The notes under the pieces are model-generated. The model was not told the DNA's origin. It made no database searches and saw only the letters and a program-made list of their open reading frames with translations. DNA of 64,000 bases from positions 1-64,000 of the forward strand of contig JAUNTX010000004.1 of NCBI GenBank assembly GCA_030538475.1, written 5' to 3'. This document shows, one piece after another, positions 43,690 through 51,109 of this stretch. How positions within the stretch are numbered: position 1 is the first letter of the stretch; every line of letters begins with the position of its first letter. Made by a program: the position numbers and the translations under genes. The DNA comes from Dermabacter sp. GTDB taxonomy: Bacteria; Actinomycetota; Actinomycetes; Actinomycetales; Dermabacteraceae.

Positions 43690-44624
43690 GCGGTGGGTCC
43701 TTGCTTGGTGAGGGCGGGCGCGGAGCCCGCGGGGGAGTGGGGTGCGGGGGAATGGGAATGGTCTGACGGGGTGCCGGTGGTCGGTGCCGGGCGCGCGGGG
43801 CGCCGGGTGGCGCGGAAGAACAGGAGGCCGACGGGGATCGCGTAGGCGAGCCAGCCGATCACCTGCAGCACGGTGGGCTGCACGCTCACCTGGAACATCG
43901 CCCCGAGCAGCACGTACAGCCAGTACAGCGGCGAGGAAGGCGCGGGTAGCCAGGCGGAGACATCCCACGCGTAGGTGGTGAGGCCGGGCAGCAGTCCCGC
44001 CTCCTGGAAGTCCCCGATGCCGTAGGCGAAGATTCCCGCGGCCACGAGGATGAGGAAGGCGCCGGTGATGGTGAAGAAGAGCCCCAGGTTGATGCGCACC
44101 GCGCCGCGATAGATGAGGACGCCGAGGATGACGGCGATGACGAGCCCGGTCACGAGGCCCGCGGTCGTGGCCATCACGCTCGAGTCGATCGAGCTTTTCA
44201 CGGTGGCCCAGACGAACAGCGCTGTTTCGAGCCCTTCGCGCGCCACCGCCACGAACGCGATGAACGCGACGGGCCAGCCTGAGGATCCTGCCGAGAGCGA
44301 CGCCGCCATGCGTCCCTCGAGCTCCGCTTTCTGGGCGCGCGCGTGCGCGCTCATCCAGAAGACCATGCCCGTCGTGAGGGCCACCGCGAGGAAGGAGAGG
44401 CTGCCGCCGATGATTTCCTGGGCCTGGAAGGTGAGGGTGCGCGGCCCGAAGGTCAGGATGGCGCCGAAGGCGAGCGACAGCAGCACGGCAGTGAGGACCC
44501 CGGTGGCCATTTTGGGCAGAACATCGCGCCGCCCGGACTTCACGAGGTAAGCGACGAGGATCGAGACCACGAGCGTGGCTTCGAGCCCTTCGCGCAGGGC
44601 AATCAGGAGGTTGGCGAGAAACAC
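43686..44624 (-). CDS. efeU: EfeU, FTR1-type iron permease
   Basis: 312 aa from GTG 44624 with AAGGAG upstream. Seven membrane segments are predicted, with two iron-binding REGLE motifs at 11-15 and 129-133. A His/Pro/Ser-rich cytoplasmic tail follows residue 285. It is the membrane channel of the EfeUOB system that imports iron oxidised by EfeB. First gene of the operon, preceded by a DtxR-like box. Confidence 0.94.
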   Translation of the reverse strand: MFLANLLIALREGLEATLVVSILVAYLVKSGRRDVLPKMATGVLTAVLLSLAFGAILTFGPRTLTFQAQEIIGGSLSFLAVALTTGMVFWMSAHARAQKAELEGRMAASLSAGSSGWPVAFIAFVAVAREGLETALFVWATVKSSIDSSVMATTAGLVTGLVIAVILGVLIYRGAVRINLGLFFTITGAFLILVAAGIFAYGIGDFQEAGLLPGLTTYAWDVSAWLPAPSSPLYWLYVLLGAMFQVSVQPTVLQVIGWLAYAIPVGLLFFRATRRPARPAPTTGTPSDHSHSPAPHSPAGSAPALTKQGPTA

Positions 44625-45343
44625 CGGGGCTCCTTGGCGTTGAGGTCATGCGGAGATGGGTAGCCCCGCACCGACGGCACGCCGCTGGAGACGTGCGAAG
44701 CCGGGGTGCTGCTGAGGCGAGCCTTAGCTTACGCCTGCTGTGGCGGCTGGCAAGGCCCCGGTTGTCCCGGCTGCGTGTAGGACTTCGACGGGAGGTGCGC
44801 GGCGCCCACCCCTCGGCGCTCGCAGCGGGCGCCTCGCGACACTTGCCCCGCCCTCGCCCGAACATTGGGGGCGAACCATAATGGTGTTATGCAGTGGAGG
44901 TCACATCAGCGTGTCAGGCACAACAGTGTTGTGTGGTGGTCGGAACGTCGGAGCGGGTGGCGCGGTCTCAGAGCCCAGAAAACGCGTCCGACGGGCGCGA
45001 CAGTGGGGGTCGCTTGGCGGGGGCGATGGCGGGGCGGCCTGCCTGCGGACTCCCTTTTTAGCCTCTGACCTGCGGAAATGCCAGCTGTAGGCGACCCTGC
45101 GAGGCGATTCGAGATGGTTTGGCGGCGTGCGCGGCCGAGGGGGTCGCCCGGGCTCTAGGCCTAGCGTCCCAACATGTGAACAGCTCTCGCCACAAAACAC
45201 TGTTTGTGCAGGTGGCAAGCGGGCCACGCCTGTCCTCACTCTGGACGACAGTGGGCTGACAGGTGTCGAGTATGAGTCTCCGATCAGCGTTTTCGTGCCT
45301 TACATTAGTGAAGCGAAGGAGCACGACACCAAAGGAGAGAATC
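44625..45343. other. 719-bp non-coding interval between efeU and a MarR gene, with palindromes
   Basis: No ORF here resembles a protein. It holds the iron box at 44713-44731 and several palindromes: ACCAT-A-ATGGT (44875-44885), CACAAC-AGT-GTTGTG (44919-44933), CTAGGCCTAG (45155-45164), CACAAA-ACACTG-TTTGTG (45191-45208) and GACA-GG-TGTC (45258-45267). The two CACAA/TTGTG elements resemble each other and could be operators of the adjacent MarR protein. A T5 run at 45055-45059 has no clear stem. The last 100 bases are less GC-rich, as expected for a promoter. Confidence 0.6.
44713..44731 (-). promoter_or_regulatory. DtxR/IdeR-like iron box upstream of efeUOB
   Basis: Read leftward, TAAGCTAAGGCTCGCCTCA matches the DtxR/IdeR consensus TTAGGTTAGGCTAACCTAA at 13 of 19 positions, including the core AGGCT and CCT. 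It lies 89 nt upstream of the efeU start, where an iron-dependent repressor would act. Confidence 0.5.
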
Positions 45344-45799
45344 GTGGTAGCACGAAAGGCAGAACGCTCACTCGAGCCGATCATTGAACTAGTTGATGAT
45401 CTGCTCTGCGTGGCGCGGCGCGTTAACGCGTGGAAGTACACCATGCCGGGATACGTGCCCTTGTCGCACATCGAGGCGCTCCTGCTCCGGCACGTTCACC
45501 GCTACCCGAACGCTTCCCCCGGGCAGCTAGCCGCACAGCTCAACCTGCGGCCCTCCAACACGAGCGTTGCCCTGCGCGCCCTCGAATCCAGGAACCTCAT
45601 CGAGCGCCACCCCGATCTCGAGGATCGTCGCTGCACCCGGATCACCCACACGGACCGGGCCGAAGTAGCCATGCAGAAGGTCCACGACGAGTGGAAAGAG
45701 CTGTTCGAACCGCTCGGCATCAGCAACGCCGACATGCAGACCACCATTCGCGTGCTGCGCAAGCTCAATTCGGCTGTCGCGCGCCGCCGCATGTCCTAA
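45344..45799 (+). CDS. MarR-family transcriptional regulator
   Basis: 151 aa from GTG 45344 with AAAGGAGAG upstream; the frame extends further upstream without homology. The winged helix-turn-helix spans SPGQLAAQLNLRPSNTSVALRALESRNLIERHPDLEDRRCTRITHT, including the DxRxxxxxLT wing motif of MarR proteins. N- and C-terminal helices form the dimer interface. Ligand and targets are unknown. The palindromes in the long upstream region suggest autoregulation. Confidence 0.88.
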   Translation: MVARKAERSLEPIIELVDDLLCVARRVNAWKYTMPGYVPLSHIEALLLRHVHRYPNASPGQLAAQLNLRPSNTSVALRALESRNLIERHPDLEDRRCTRITHTDRAEVAMQKVHDEWKELFEPLGISNADMQTTIRVLRKLNSAVARRRMS

Positions 45800-45820
45800 G
45801 AAGCACCCACCCCACAAGCG

Positions 45821-45863
45821 CCGACGCTTCGAGGTCCGGCTGGCCCAGGCTCAGAAGCGTCGG
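45821..45863. terminator. Bidirectional hairpin between marR and the DUF2516 gene
   Basis: 10-bp inverted repeat CCGACGCTTC (45821-45830) and GAAGCGTCGG (45854-45863); the right arm encodes the last codons of the DUF2516 protein. Confidence 0.55.
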
Positions 45864-46177
45864 TAGTTCCCTTGCGCCCTACCCATGACCGAGCGCAGGG
45901 CCGGAAGCACGTCGGCAAGGAATACCCCCGCCATCACCAGGGCAACGACGCTCAGGATGAGGGTGAACACTCCCACCCCCGGACCAAACGGCGTCGTGAT
46001 AATGCCGAGCACGAGCGCGCCCGCGGTCATCCCGATCCAGAAGTTCTTCGTGCGCTTGAACGCGGCATCGTACGCGGCGGCGGGAAAGCGCAGGGCATTG
46101 ATGAGCGCCCACGCCTCGACACACACGAGGGCCACGGCGAAGGCGATGTGGATGAACAGCACGATGGAGAAGGTCAC
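45851..46177 (-). CDS. DUF2516 membrane protein
   Basis: 108 aa from GTG 46177. An ATG at 46186 overlaps the TAGGAT -10 (46185-46190), which ends 7 nt before the GTG, so the GTG is favoured as a leaderless start. Three membrane segments: IVLFIHIAFAVALVCVEAWALINAL, FWIGMTAGALVLGIITTPFG, and FTLILSVVALVMAGVFLADVLPAL. The R(F)PAAAYDAAFKRTKNFW loop is characteristic of DUF2516, an actinobacterial family of unknown function. Confidence 0.85.
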   Translation of the reverse strand: MTFSIVLFIHIAFAVALVCVEAWALINALRFPAAAYDAAFKRTKNFWIGMTAGALVLGIITTPFGPGVGVFTLILSVVALVMAGVFLADVLPALRSVMGRAQGNYRRF

Positions 46178-46184
46178 GCGAGCC

Positions 46185-46190
46185 ATCCTA
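46185..46190 (-). promoter_or_regulatory. -10 box of the DUF2516 gene (leaderless)
   Basis: TAGGAT read leftward, then 7 nt to the GTG at 46177. Confidence 0.4.
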
Positions 46191-46210
46191 CGTGGCGAAC
46201 CACCCGAAGC

Positions 46211-47476
46211 TCAGCTTTGACGCCCGGGATCGGTGCGATCCGTGATGAGCAGTTCGAGCGCCGCGGTCGTGGCCGGGGGCTCGACCGTGCGCATCTCCCG
46301 GGTGAGCGGGCGCGGGCCGACGGCATCGGAGTCGGTGACCACCGTGAGCGAGGGGAGGAACCGGCGCGCGTCCGCGGCCTCGACCCCCGTGGCCTCGAGA
46401 AGATCCAGGGCGAGGCCCCGCAACTGGGTCACGAGCGAGATGCCCTCGAAGTGGCCGAGCCTGCCCATCGTGAAGTCGCCGTCGCAGCGAAGGATAGTCT
46501 CGGGCGTCAGGTAGCTCGTGAACACGCGCAGCTTCCGCCGCGCCGTCGTGAAGTTGGCGTCCGTGTCCACGCTAGCCTGGATTTCCTCGACCGCCTCCAC
46601 GGCGGACTGGAGGGCGTCGGCCAGGTTTGAGAACCGCGCCGGGGCGGTCACCCGTTGAAACTCCACCTGTCGGCGGGCGATCACCCGCACGTTGCGCATC
46701 GCCCGGTCGCTGCCCACGAGGAGGTGCTGAATGCGGCGCACCTGTTCGGCGTGGCGGTGGGCGGTGGGGGAGATCGCCGTGAGTTCGTTCGCGGCATCGT
46801 TCGCGAGCGCCCAGTTATCCGTGTATTTCTGCGACGCCTCGCGCACGTTGGTGAGGGCGCGGCGGCTACGGGCCTCGTCTCCCTCGCGGGCCGCTCGGCT
46901 CAGTTCCCGCAGGGTGCCGGACAACTCCTCAAAGAACTGCTCCGCGGCCCGGCGCTGGGCCCGGCGCGGATCGGACGCGAAGATCGCGTGCACCACGATG
47001 GCGAGCGTGATCCCGGTGAGGGCATCGAGGGCCCTGCCCGCGGGCGTCATGCCCGGGTTGATCGGCAAGAGCAAGACGATCATGGACTGAACGGCCACCT
47101 GAATCGTGAAGGTGATGCCGCCGTTGAGGAAGCGGGCGAGGCTCACGCACACCACGAGCATCACGAAGATCTGCCAGGCCCCGCTACCGATCAGGCCGCG
47201 TGCCACCTCGCCGAGGGCGATGCCCGCGAGGATGCCCCCGCTCAACTCGAGGCTCTTGCGCACTTTCGTTTCGAGGGTGAAGCCGATGATGAGGAACGCG
47301 GTGATCGCGGAAAAGAACGGCTTCGGGTGGCCCCACAGTGTCCCCGCGAGCCAGTAGGCCGTCGCGGCAGTGACGGCGGCCAGTAGGATCTGCCACATGC
47401 TGAGCCGCGTGCGAGTGGCGCCGCTCGTGAACCACTCCCTGAGGCCCTCGCCCCCCAGGCGACCGCGCTCCGCCAT
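46211..47476 (-). CDS. FUSC-type (aromatic acid exporter-like) membrane protein
   Basis: 421 aa from ATG 47476 (ATGA overlap with the upstream gene); the longer frame upstream is shadow. An N-terminal block of five or six membrane helices (about 25-170: ILLAAVTAATAYWLAGTL, FFSAITAFLIIGFTLE, GGILAGIALGEVARG, IFVMLVVCVSLARFL, VQSMIVLLLP) resembles the FUSC/ArAE transporter half. A cytoplasmic helical domain of about 230 residues follows (EQFFEELSGTLRELSRAAREG...). Such proteins export aromatic acids or remain uncharacterised. Confidence 0.82.
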   Translation of the reverse strand: MAERGRLGGEGLREWFTSGATRTRLSMWQILLAAVTAATAYWLAGTLWGHPKPFFSAITAFLIIGFTLETKVRKSLELSGGILAGIALGEVARGLIGSGAWQIFVMLVVCVSLARFLNGGITFTIQVAVQSMIVLLLPINPGMTPAGRALDALTGITLAIVVHAIFASDPRRAQRRAAEQFFEELSGTLRELSRAAREGDEARSRRALTNVREASQKYTDNWALANDAANELTAISPTAHRHAEQVRRIQHLLVGSDRAMRNVRVIARRQVEFQRVTAPARFSNLADALQSAVEAVEEIQASVDTDANFTTARRKLRVFTSYLTPETILRCDGDFTMGRLGHFEGISLVTQLRGLALDLLEATGVEAADARRFLPSLTVVTDSDAVGPRPLTREMRTVEPPATTAALELLITDRTDPGRQS

Positions 47477-47916
47477 CACCGACCACCCGCCAGCGTGGCG
47501 GGCGGAACGGGGTCCCTGCGCCGGAGAGAGAGCAGGATCGAGAGCTCGATGGCTTCGCCGTCGCGCCCGCCCCGGCCCACGACGAGCGGCGCGTCCGTGG
47601 CCTCGATGCTCGCGCCGCGAAGGCGCGTGAGGAGGTCGCCCGGGGCGCTCAGGATGTAGTAACGCCCTTCGGGATCGAAGCCCACCGTGCGATCCATCTT
47701 CAGGTACCAGCCCACGAGCGTGGTCTTGACCGGCCGCGACCCCGAATACGGGTGGGCACTCAGTGGGTGCGGGGCGATCCCCGCGGCCTCGAAGTCGCGC
47801 GCCGCATCCCGCAGCAGGGCCGTCGCCTTCGCGTGTTCCGCCTGACGGGCGTGGGCGAGGGCGCGCTCCTGGGCGGCCACTACCTCGCGCCGCTTCGCGC
47901 TCCAATCATCGGCCAT
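47476..47916 (-). CDS. Conserved actinobacterial protein of unknown function
   Basis: 146 aa. No family I recognise. The first 50 residues are a charged helix (AAQERALAHARQAEHAKATALLRDAARDFEAAG). Next is a globular part with HPYSGSRPVKTTLVGWYLKMDRTVGFDPEGRYYIL and a C-terminal strand/helix ending in RRRDPVPP. No signal or membrane segment. It is translationally coupled to the FUSC-type gene (ATGA), so the two may work together. Confidence 0.7.
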   Translation of the reverse strand: MADDWSAKRREVVAAQERALAHARQAEHAKATALLRDAARDFEAAGIAPHPLSAHPYSGSRPVKTTLVGWYLKMDRTVGFDPEGRYYILSAPGDLLTRLRGASIEATDAPLVVGRGGRDGEAIELSILLSLRRRDPVPPATLAGGR

Positions 47917-47982
47917 CGCGGTCCTCTCCTTCTCCGATGTCGCCGTGCCGTCGCCTCGTCTCGCGCCCTGCCTGCCCTCTCG

Positions 47983-49173
47983 CTAGGACGGCCCGGAGGC
48001 GCGGTGCCCGAGCCGCGAGACCTCGGGCCGGGCGCCGTGATCGCGAGCCTCCACGATGCTCACCTGGGTGGCGTCGATCGCGAGCGAGGCGGGGGCGTCG
48101 GTCGTCGGGGCACTCCCCGTCTCGTCGGCCCCTTCCGGCGAGCTGCCCGCCTCGAACGTGACGGTGAGCGGGGCATCGATCGGCACGGCGCGGCGGATCA
48201 CCGCGAGCGCCACCGGGCCCTCGTCAGCGTGCAGCGCACTCGTGGTCACCTGGCCCACCTGCTTCGCGCCGAAGTTCACCGCCGCGCCCACCGGCACCGG
48301 GATCTCCTGCGAGCCGTCGAGGTGCAGCATGACCAGGCGCCGCGGCGGCTGGCCCAGATTCATCACCTTCGCCACCGTCTCCTGGCCGCGATAGCAGCCC
48401 TTCGCGGTGTGCACGGCCGTGCGCAGCAGGTCGAGTTCGTGGGGGATCGAGCGATCATCGACCTCGCGGGCGAAGCGCGGGCGGTGGTTCAGCACCCGCA
48501 GCGCCTCCGCGCTCGCCATCCCCGCGAACACGTCGGCGGGCAGGGCACCCGAGCGGGCGGCGGCCTCCAAAGACTCGGCATCCACGAGATCGAGGAACCA
48601 GGGCTCGGGAAACTCGGGGTCCGGGCCGTACGCGAGGCCGCCCTCGCTCACGTCTGGCCAGCTCTGGCGCCACCTGGCGACGGGTGCGAGCGACGCAGCC
48701 CCGGCCGCGGCAGTGTCGGCAACGATCTGGAGAGGCGGGCGGATCGCGCCGAGCACGCGCAGATCGTCGCGGTCGCGCAGCTGAATCCGGTGGGCGAAGG
48801 TCATGAGGGTGAGGTAGGCGCGCAGCGAGTCGCGGGCGCCGTGATCCACAATGAGCAGCACCGCCTCATCGTTCGGCACCGCGACCTGCGCCCAGTGCTC
48901 GATGCGCCCCTGGGGGCTGAGGACCGTCAACTCTGTGCTGTCGCCCGGGCGCAGCGCGGTGAGGGACTGCGAGGTGACGGTGGTGAGCCACGTGAGCCGA
49001 TCCGGCCCCGAGACCTCGAGCACCTCGAACTGCCCGAGGTCCACGACCGCGCGGCCCGCCAGCAGGCGGCGCTGTTCGCGCAGCGGCGCCCCGTAGTGCC
49101 ACGGCACGCTCGCGTCGGGCCCCTCGCCGAGGACGGCGCGGGTGGTGAACAGGGGGCGCGGGGCGTTACTCAT
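47983..49173 (-). CDS. ygfZ: YgfZ/GcvT-fold folate-binding protein
   Basis: 396 aa. It has the GcvT-like fold with the diagnostic KGCYRGQE motif at Cys260, preceded by DLGQFEVLEVSGPDRLTWL and followed by GQPPRRLVMLHLDGS. YgfZ is a tetrahydrofolate-dependent accessory factor for Fe-S cluster enzymes such as MiaB. Start overlaps the stop of the nitrobindin-like gene by 8 nt, an arrangement conserved in actinobacteria. Confidence 0.92.
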   Translation of the reverse strand: MSNAPRPLFTTRAVLGEGPDASVPWHYGAPLREQRRLLAGRAVVDLGQFEVLEVSGPDRLTWLTTVTSQSLTALRPGDSTELTVLSPQGRIEHWAQVAVPNDEAVLLIVDHGARDSLRAYLTLMTFAHRIQLRDRDDLRVLGAIRPPLQIVADTAAAGAASLAPVARWRQSWPDVSEGGLAYGPDPEFPEPWFLDLVDAESLEAAARSGALPADVFAGMASAEALRVLNHRPRFAREVDDRSIPHELDLLRTAVHTAKGCYRGQETVAKVMNLGQPPRRLVMLHLDGSQEIPVPVGAAVNFGAKQVGQVTTSALHADEGPVALAVIRRAVPIDAPLTVTFEAGSSPEGADETGSAPTTDAPASLAIDATQVSIVEARDHGARPEVSRLGHRASGPS

Positions 49174-49879
49174 CGGACTGCGGGGACTCCGCGGCCTGTG
49201 CGGAATCCTGGGCCGGTTCGGCCCGATCCAGTTCCACGGACAGGAAGGCGCTCAGCTGCGCGGGGCTCGGCCCCATCTCCTGCAGCCACATGAGGCGACC
49301 GCCTACGAGCCCGAACATTCGGGCGCCGTGCACGCGCTCGGCGGGGTGGCGTGGGTCCGGCATCTCGACGGTACCCAGCTGAATGCGCGGCCCGCGCACT
49401 TCGCCGCTCCAGTGCTCCGCCTCGTGCTCGCCGAAGCCGGAGGTGCGGCGCATCGTCAGGGTGATGCCGTAGGAGAGGTAGCTTTCGGGTGTTCCCGGGC
49501 GCGCGGCACTCGCCGCGGCCTCGTCCTGCCCGGCCAGGGGCCCGCTCACGCGCCAGGTGCCGCGCTCCTCGAGGAACAGGGTGGGCTCGATCGGGGGCTG
49601 ATCGGCGGCGTCGGCATCATCGGCATCAGCGCCGTCGGCGTTCGCGAAGGCCGCGGTGGGCGGCTCGGGCGCCGGGGCATCCAGCACCCACGTGCGCATG
49701 TGCCAGGTGAGGCCAGCGGCATCATCGGGGGCGATCTCGAGGCGTTGGGTGATCGCGCGGTCCGCGTCGGAGCCGTCCTCGTCGAGCAGGCGCACGGCGC
49801 CACTGCCCTCCCACGCGCCAACGATCCAGGCGAGGGGGTAGAGCGAGGGGTCAAGCGAATCGTCCAGCACGATGGCCAT
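49166..49879 (-). CDS. FABP-like / nitrobindin-type heme-binding beta-barrel protein
   Basis: 237 aa from ATG 49879 after AAGGTGAG. It is a DUF1794/nitrobindin-like barrel: PLAWIVGAWEGSG is the GxWxGxG signature near the N-terminus, and VEMPDPRHPAERVHGARMFGLVGGRLMWLQEM near the end carries the His that ligates heme in nitrobindins. A low-complexity Asp/Ala insertion (ANADGADADDADAADQ) lies at about 78-93. Predicted ligand heme or a hydrophobic molecule. Confidence 0.87.
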   Translation of the reverse strand: MAIVLDDSLDPSLYPLAWIVGAWEGSGAVRLLDEDGSDADRAITQRLEIAPDDAAGLTWHMRTWVLDAPAPEPPTAAFANADGADADDADAADQPPIEPTLFLEERGTWRVSGPLAGQDEAAASAARPGTPESYLSYGITLTMRRTSGFGEHEAEHWSGEVRGPRIQLGTVEMPDPRHPAERVHGARMFGLVGGRLMWLQEMGPSPAQLSAFLSVELDRAEPAQDSAQAAESPQSDE

Positions 49880-49994
49880 GGAGTCTCACCTTTTCAAGGA
49901 GTGAACGGTCAGGAACATGCCCGGCCCTCGCGCGGCGACGCACGGAGGGCGGGAGAGGTGACGGGGAACGCGCGGGGTCTATCGAGGGGGCGCG

Positions 49995-50105
49995 CTAGTA
50001 GCTGCGATCAAAGAGGCGCTTGACAACCAGGACGGCGAAGGCGGCGGTGCCCACACCCACGAGGCCCGAGAGCACAAGGAACAGGGTGGAAAAGAATTCG
50101 ACCAT
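49995..50105 (-). CDS. 36-aa single-pass membrane protein
   Basis: ATG 50105 to TAG 49995-49997, preceded by AGGA at 8-nt spacing. The protein is MVEFFSTLFLVLSGLVGVGT followed by AAFAVLVVKRLFDRSY: one hydrophobic helix of about 25 residues with a basic C-terminal end (KRLFDR), so the C-terminus is predicted cytoplasmic. It sits 32 nt downstream of a membrane-protein gene and 115 nt before the nitrobindin-like gene on the same strand. It is too short for usual gene calls; function unknown. Confidence 0.65.
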   Translation of the reverse strand: MVEFFSTLFLVLSGLVGVGTAAFAVLVVKRLFDRSY

Positions 50106-50137
50106 GCGGACATCCTAGCGAACCCGCCTGCCAATCT

Positions 50138-50944
50138 TCAGAGGGACGGGATCACCTGCAGCCCCATCGCGGTGGGGAAGTAGCTGAGGGCGATGCGCAC
50201 GAAGAGCATGCTGAGGATGCCGACGAGCGCGAGGGGGGCCGTGGACATCGCGAGGAAGGGCCGGGGATCGTACGCGCCGATCACCCGCTCGAGCAGGAAG
50301 AAGATCGAAAGCGCGGCGGTCGCGATGATCGTGCCGCCCGCGACGGCGAGCACGATCACGAGCAGGGCGCCGCCGAGCAGGGCCATGAGGACTCCCGCCA
50401 CGAGCGCGCTGCCCACAATCGCCACCGGGATCCGGATCCGCCCGCTCACGGGCAGGGCGAGGGCCAGCATCGCCACCGCCGCCCCAAACGTGAGGGACAC
50501 GAGCAACAGGAGTGGCCCGGGGCCCTTCGCGGAGGCGAACGTCCACGCCTGCAACCAGGTCACGGTCATGATCGCGAGCAGGGCGCCGCTCGCGGTCCCC
50601 GAAATCGACAGGGTCAGGTGCGTGCGGGCCGGGCGCAGCATTTCGTGCGCGAAGCTGAGGAACACTGACACGGCGATGAGGGTGATGAGCAGACTCGTGA
50701 GATCCACCTGCCCCTGGCGCACGTAGGCAATCGCGAGCGCGCTGAGCCCCATGACCGCGATGATGAGGCCGCTCCCGCGCGGGCTCGGCAACTCCAGGAG
50801 CGCGGGCCAGCCGACGGCGAACATGACGATGGTGAGCGCGAGCACCCCCGCCATGACGGCAAGGGTGTGCGCGGGAAGGAGCATCGCCGAGGCCAGAACG
50901 AGGGCGAGGACGCCTCCAAGGGGCGCACGCGCGTTCTGGTTCAT
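50138..50944 (-). CDS. Multi-pass membrane protein of unknown function
   Basis: 268 aa from ATG 50944 (GGTGGG upstream); GTG triplets 3-12 nt earlier are alternatives. Eight or nine closely packed hydrophobic segments cover nearly the whole length, with small loops and few charges ([29 protein letters not shown]). No transporter signature is recognised. Divergent from mshD-ppk with a repeat-containing interval. Confidence 0.72.
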   Translation of the reverse strand: MNQNARAPLGGVLALVLASAMLLPAHTLAVMAGVLALTIVMFAVGWPALLELPSPRGSGLIIAVMGLSALAIAYVRQGQVDLTSLLITLIAVSVFLSFAHEMLRPARTHLTLSISGTASGALLAIMTVTWLQAWTFASAKGPGPLLLLVSLTFGAAVAMLALALPVSGRIRIPVAIVGSALVAGVLMALLGGALLVIVLAVAGGTIIATAALSIFFLLERVIGAYDPRPFLAMSTAPLALVGILSMLFVRIALSYFPTAMGLQVIPSL

Positions 50945-50965
50945 TCCCACCACCACATTCTTCGT

Positions 50966-50996
50966 TGTTCGTTCGGCAACATTGTTCGTTCGGCAT
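50966..50996. repeat. Perfect 14-bp direct repeat in the mshD-ppk upstream region
   Basis: TTGTTCGTTCGGCA at 50966-50979 and 50983-50996, period 17 bp, between the divergent membrane-protein gene and mshD-ppk. The GTTCGTT core is reminiscent of PHO-box half-sites, but the spacing differs from the 11-bp PHO period. Confidence 0.6.
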
Positions 50997-51109
50997 CGAC
51001 GCGAGCGCCCGGGCCCGGGCCCGATAGGGGAGGGCCGCGTATCAGCGGCGCTAGGCTCCAGGGCCGACGGCTACAGTTGAGTCTAAAGGTGGAAGGACCG
51101 ATCCCGCAC

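Noticed and set aside
44865..45068. 67-codon ORF in the efeU-marR interval
   Set aside because: No recognisable homology, Arg/Trp/Gly-rich composition typical of GC-rich chance ORFs, and weak start context.
45058..45471. 137-codon leftward ORF overlapping the marR start
   Set aside because: It lies antisense to the MarR coding start and its promoter region; no family resemblance.
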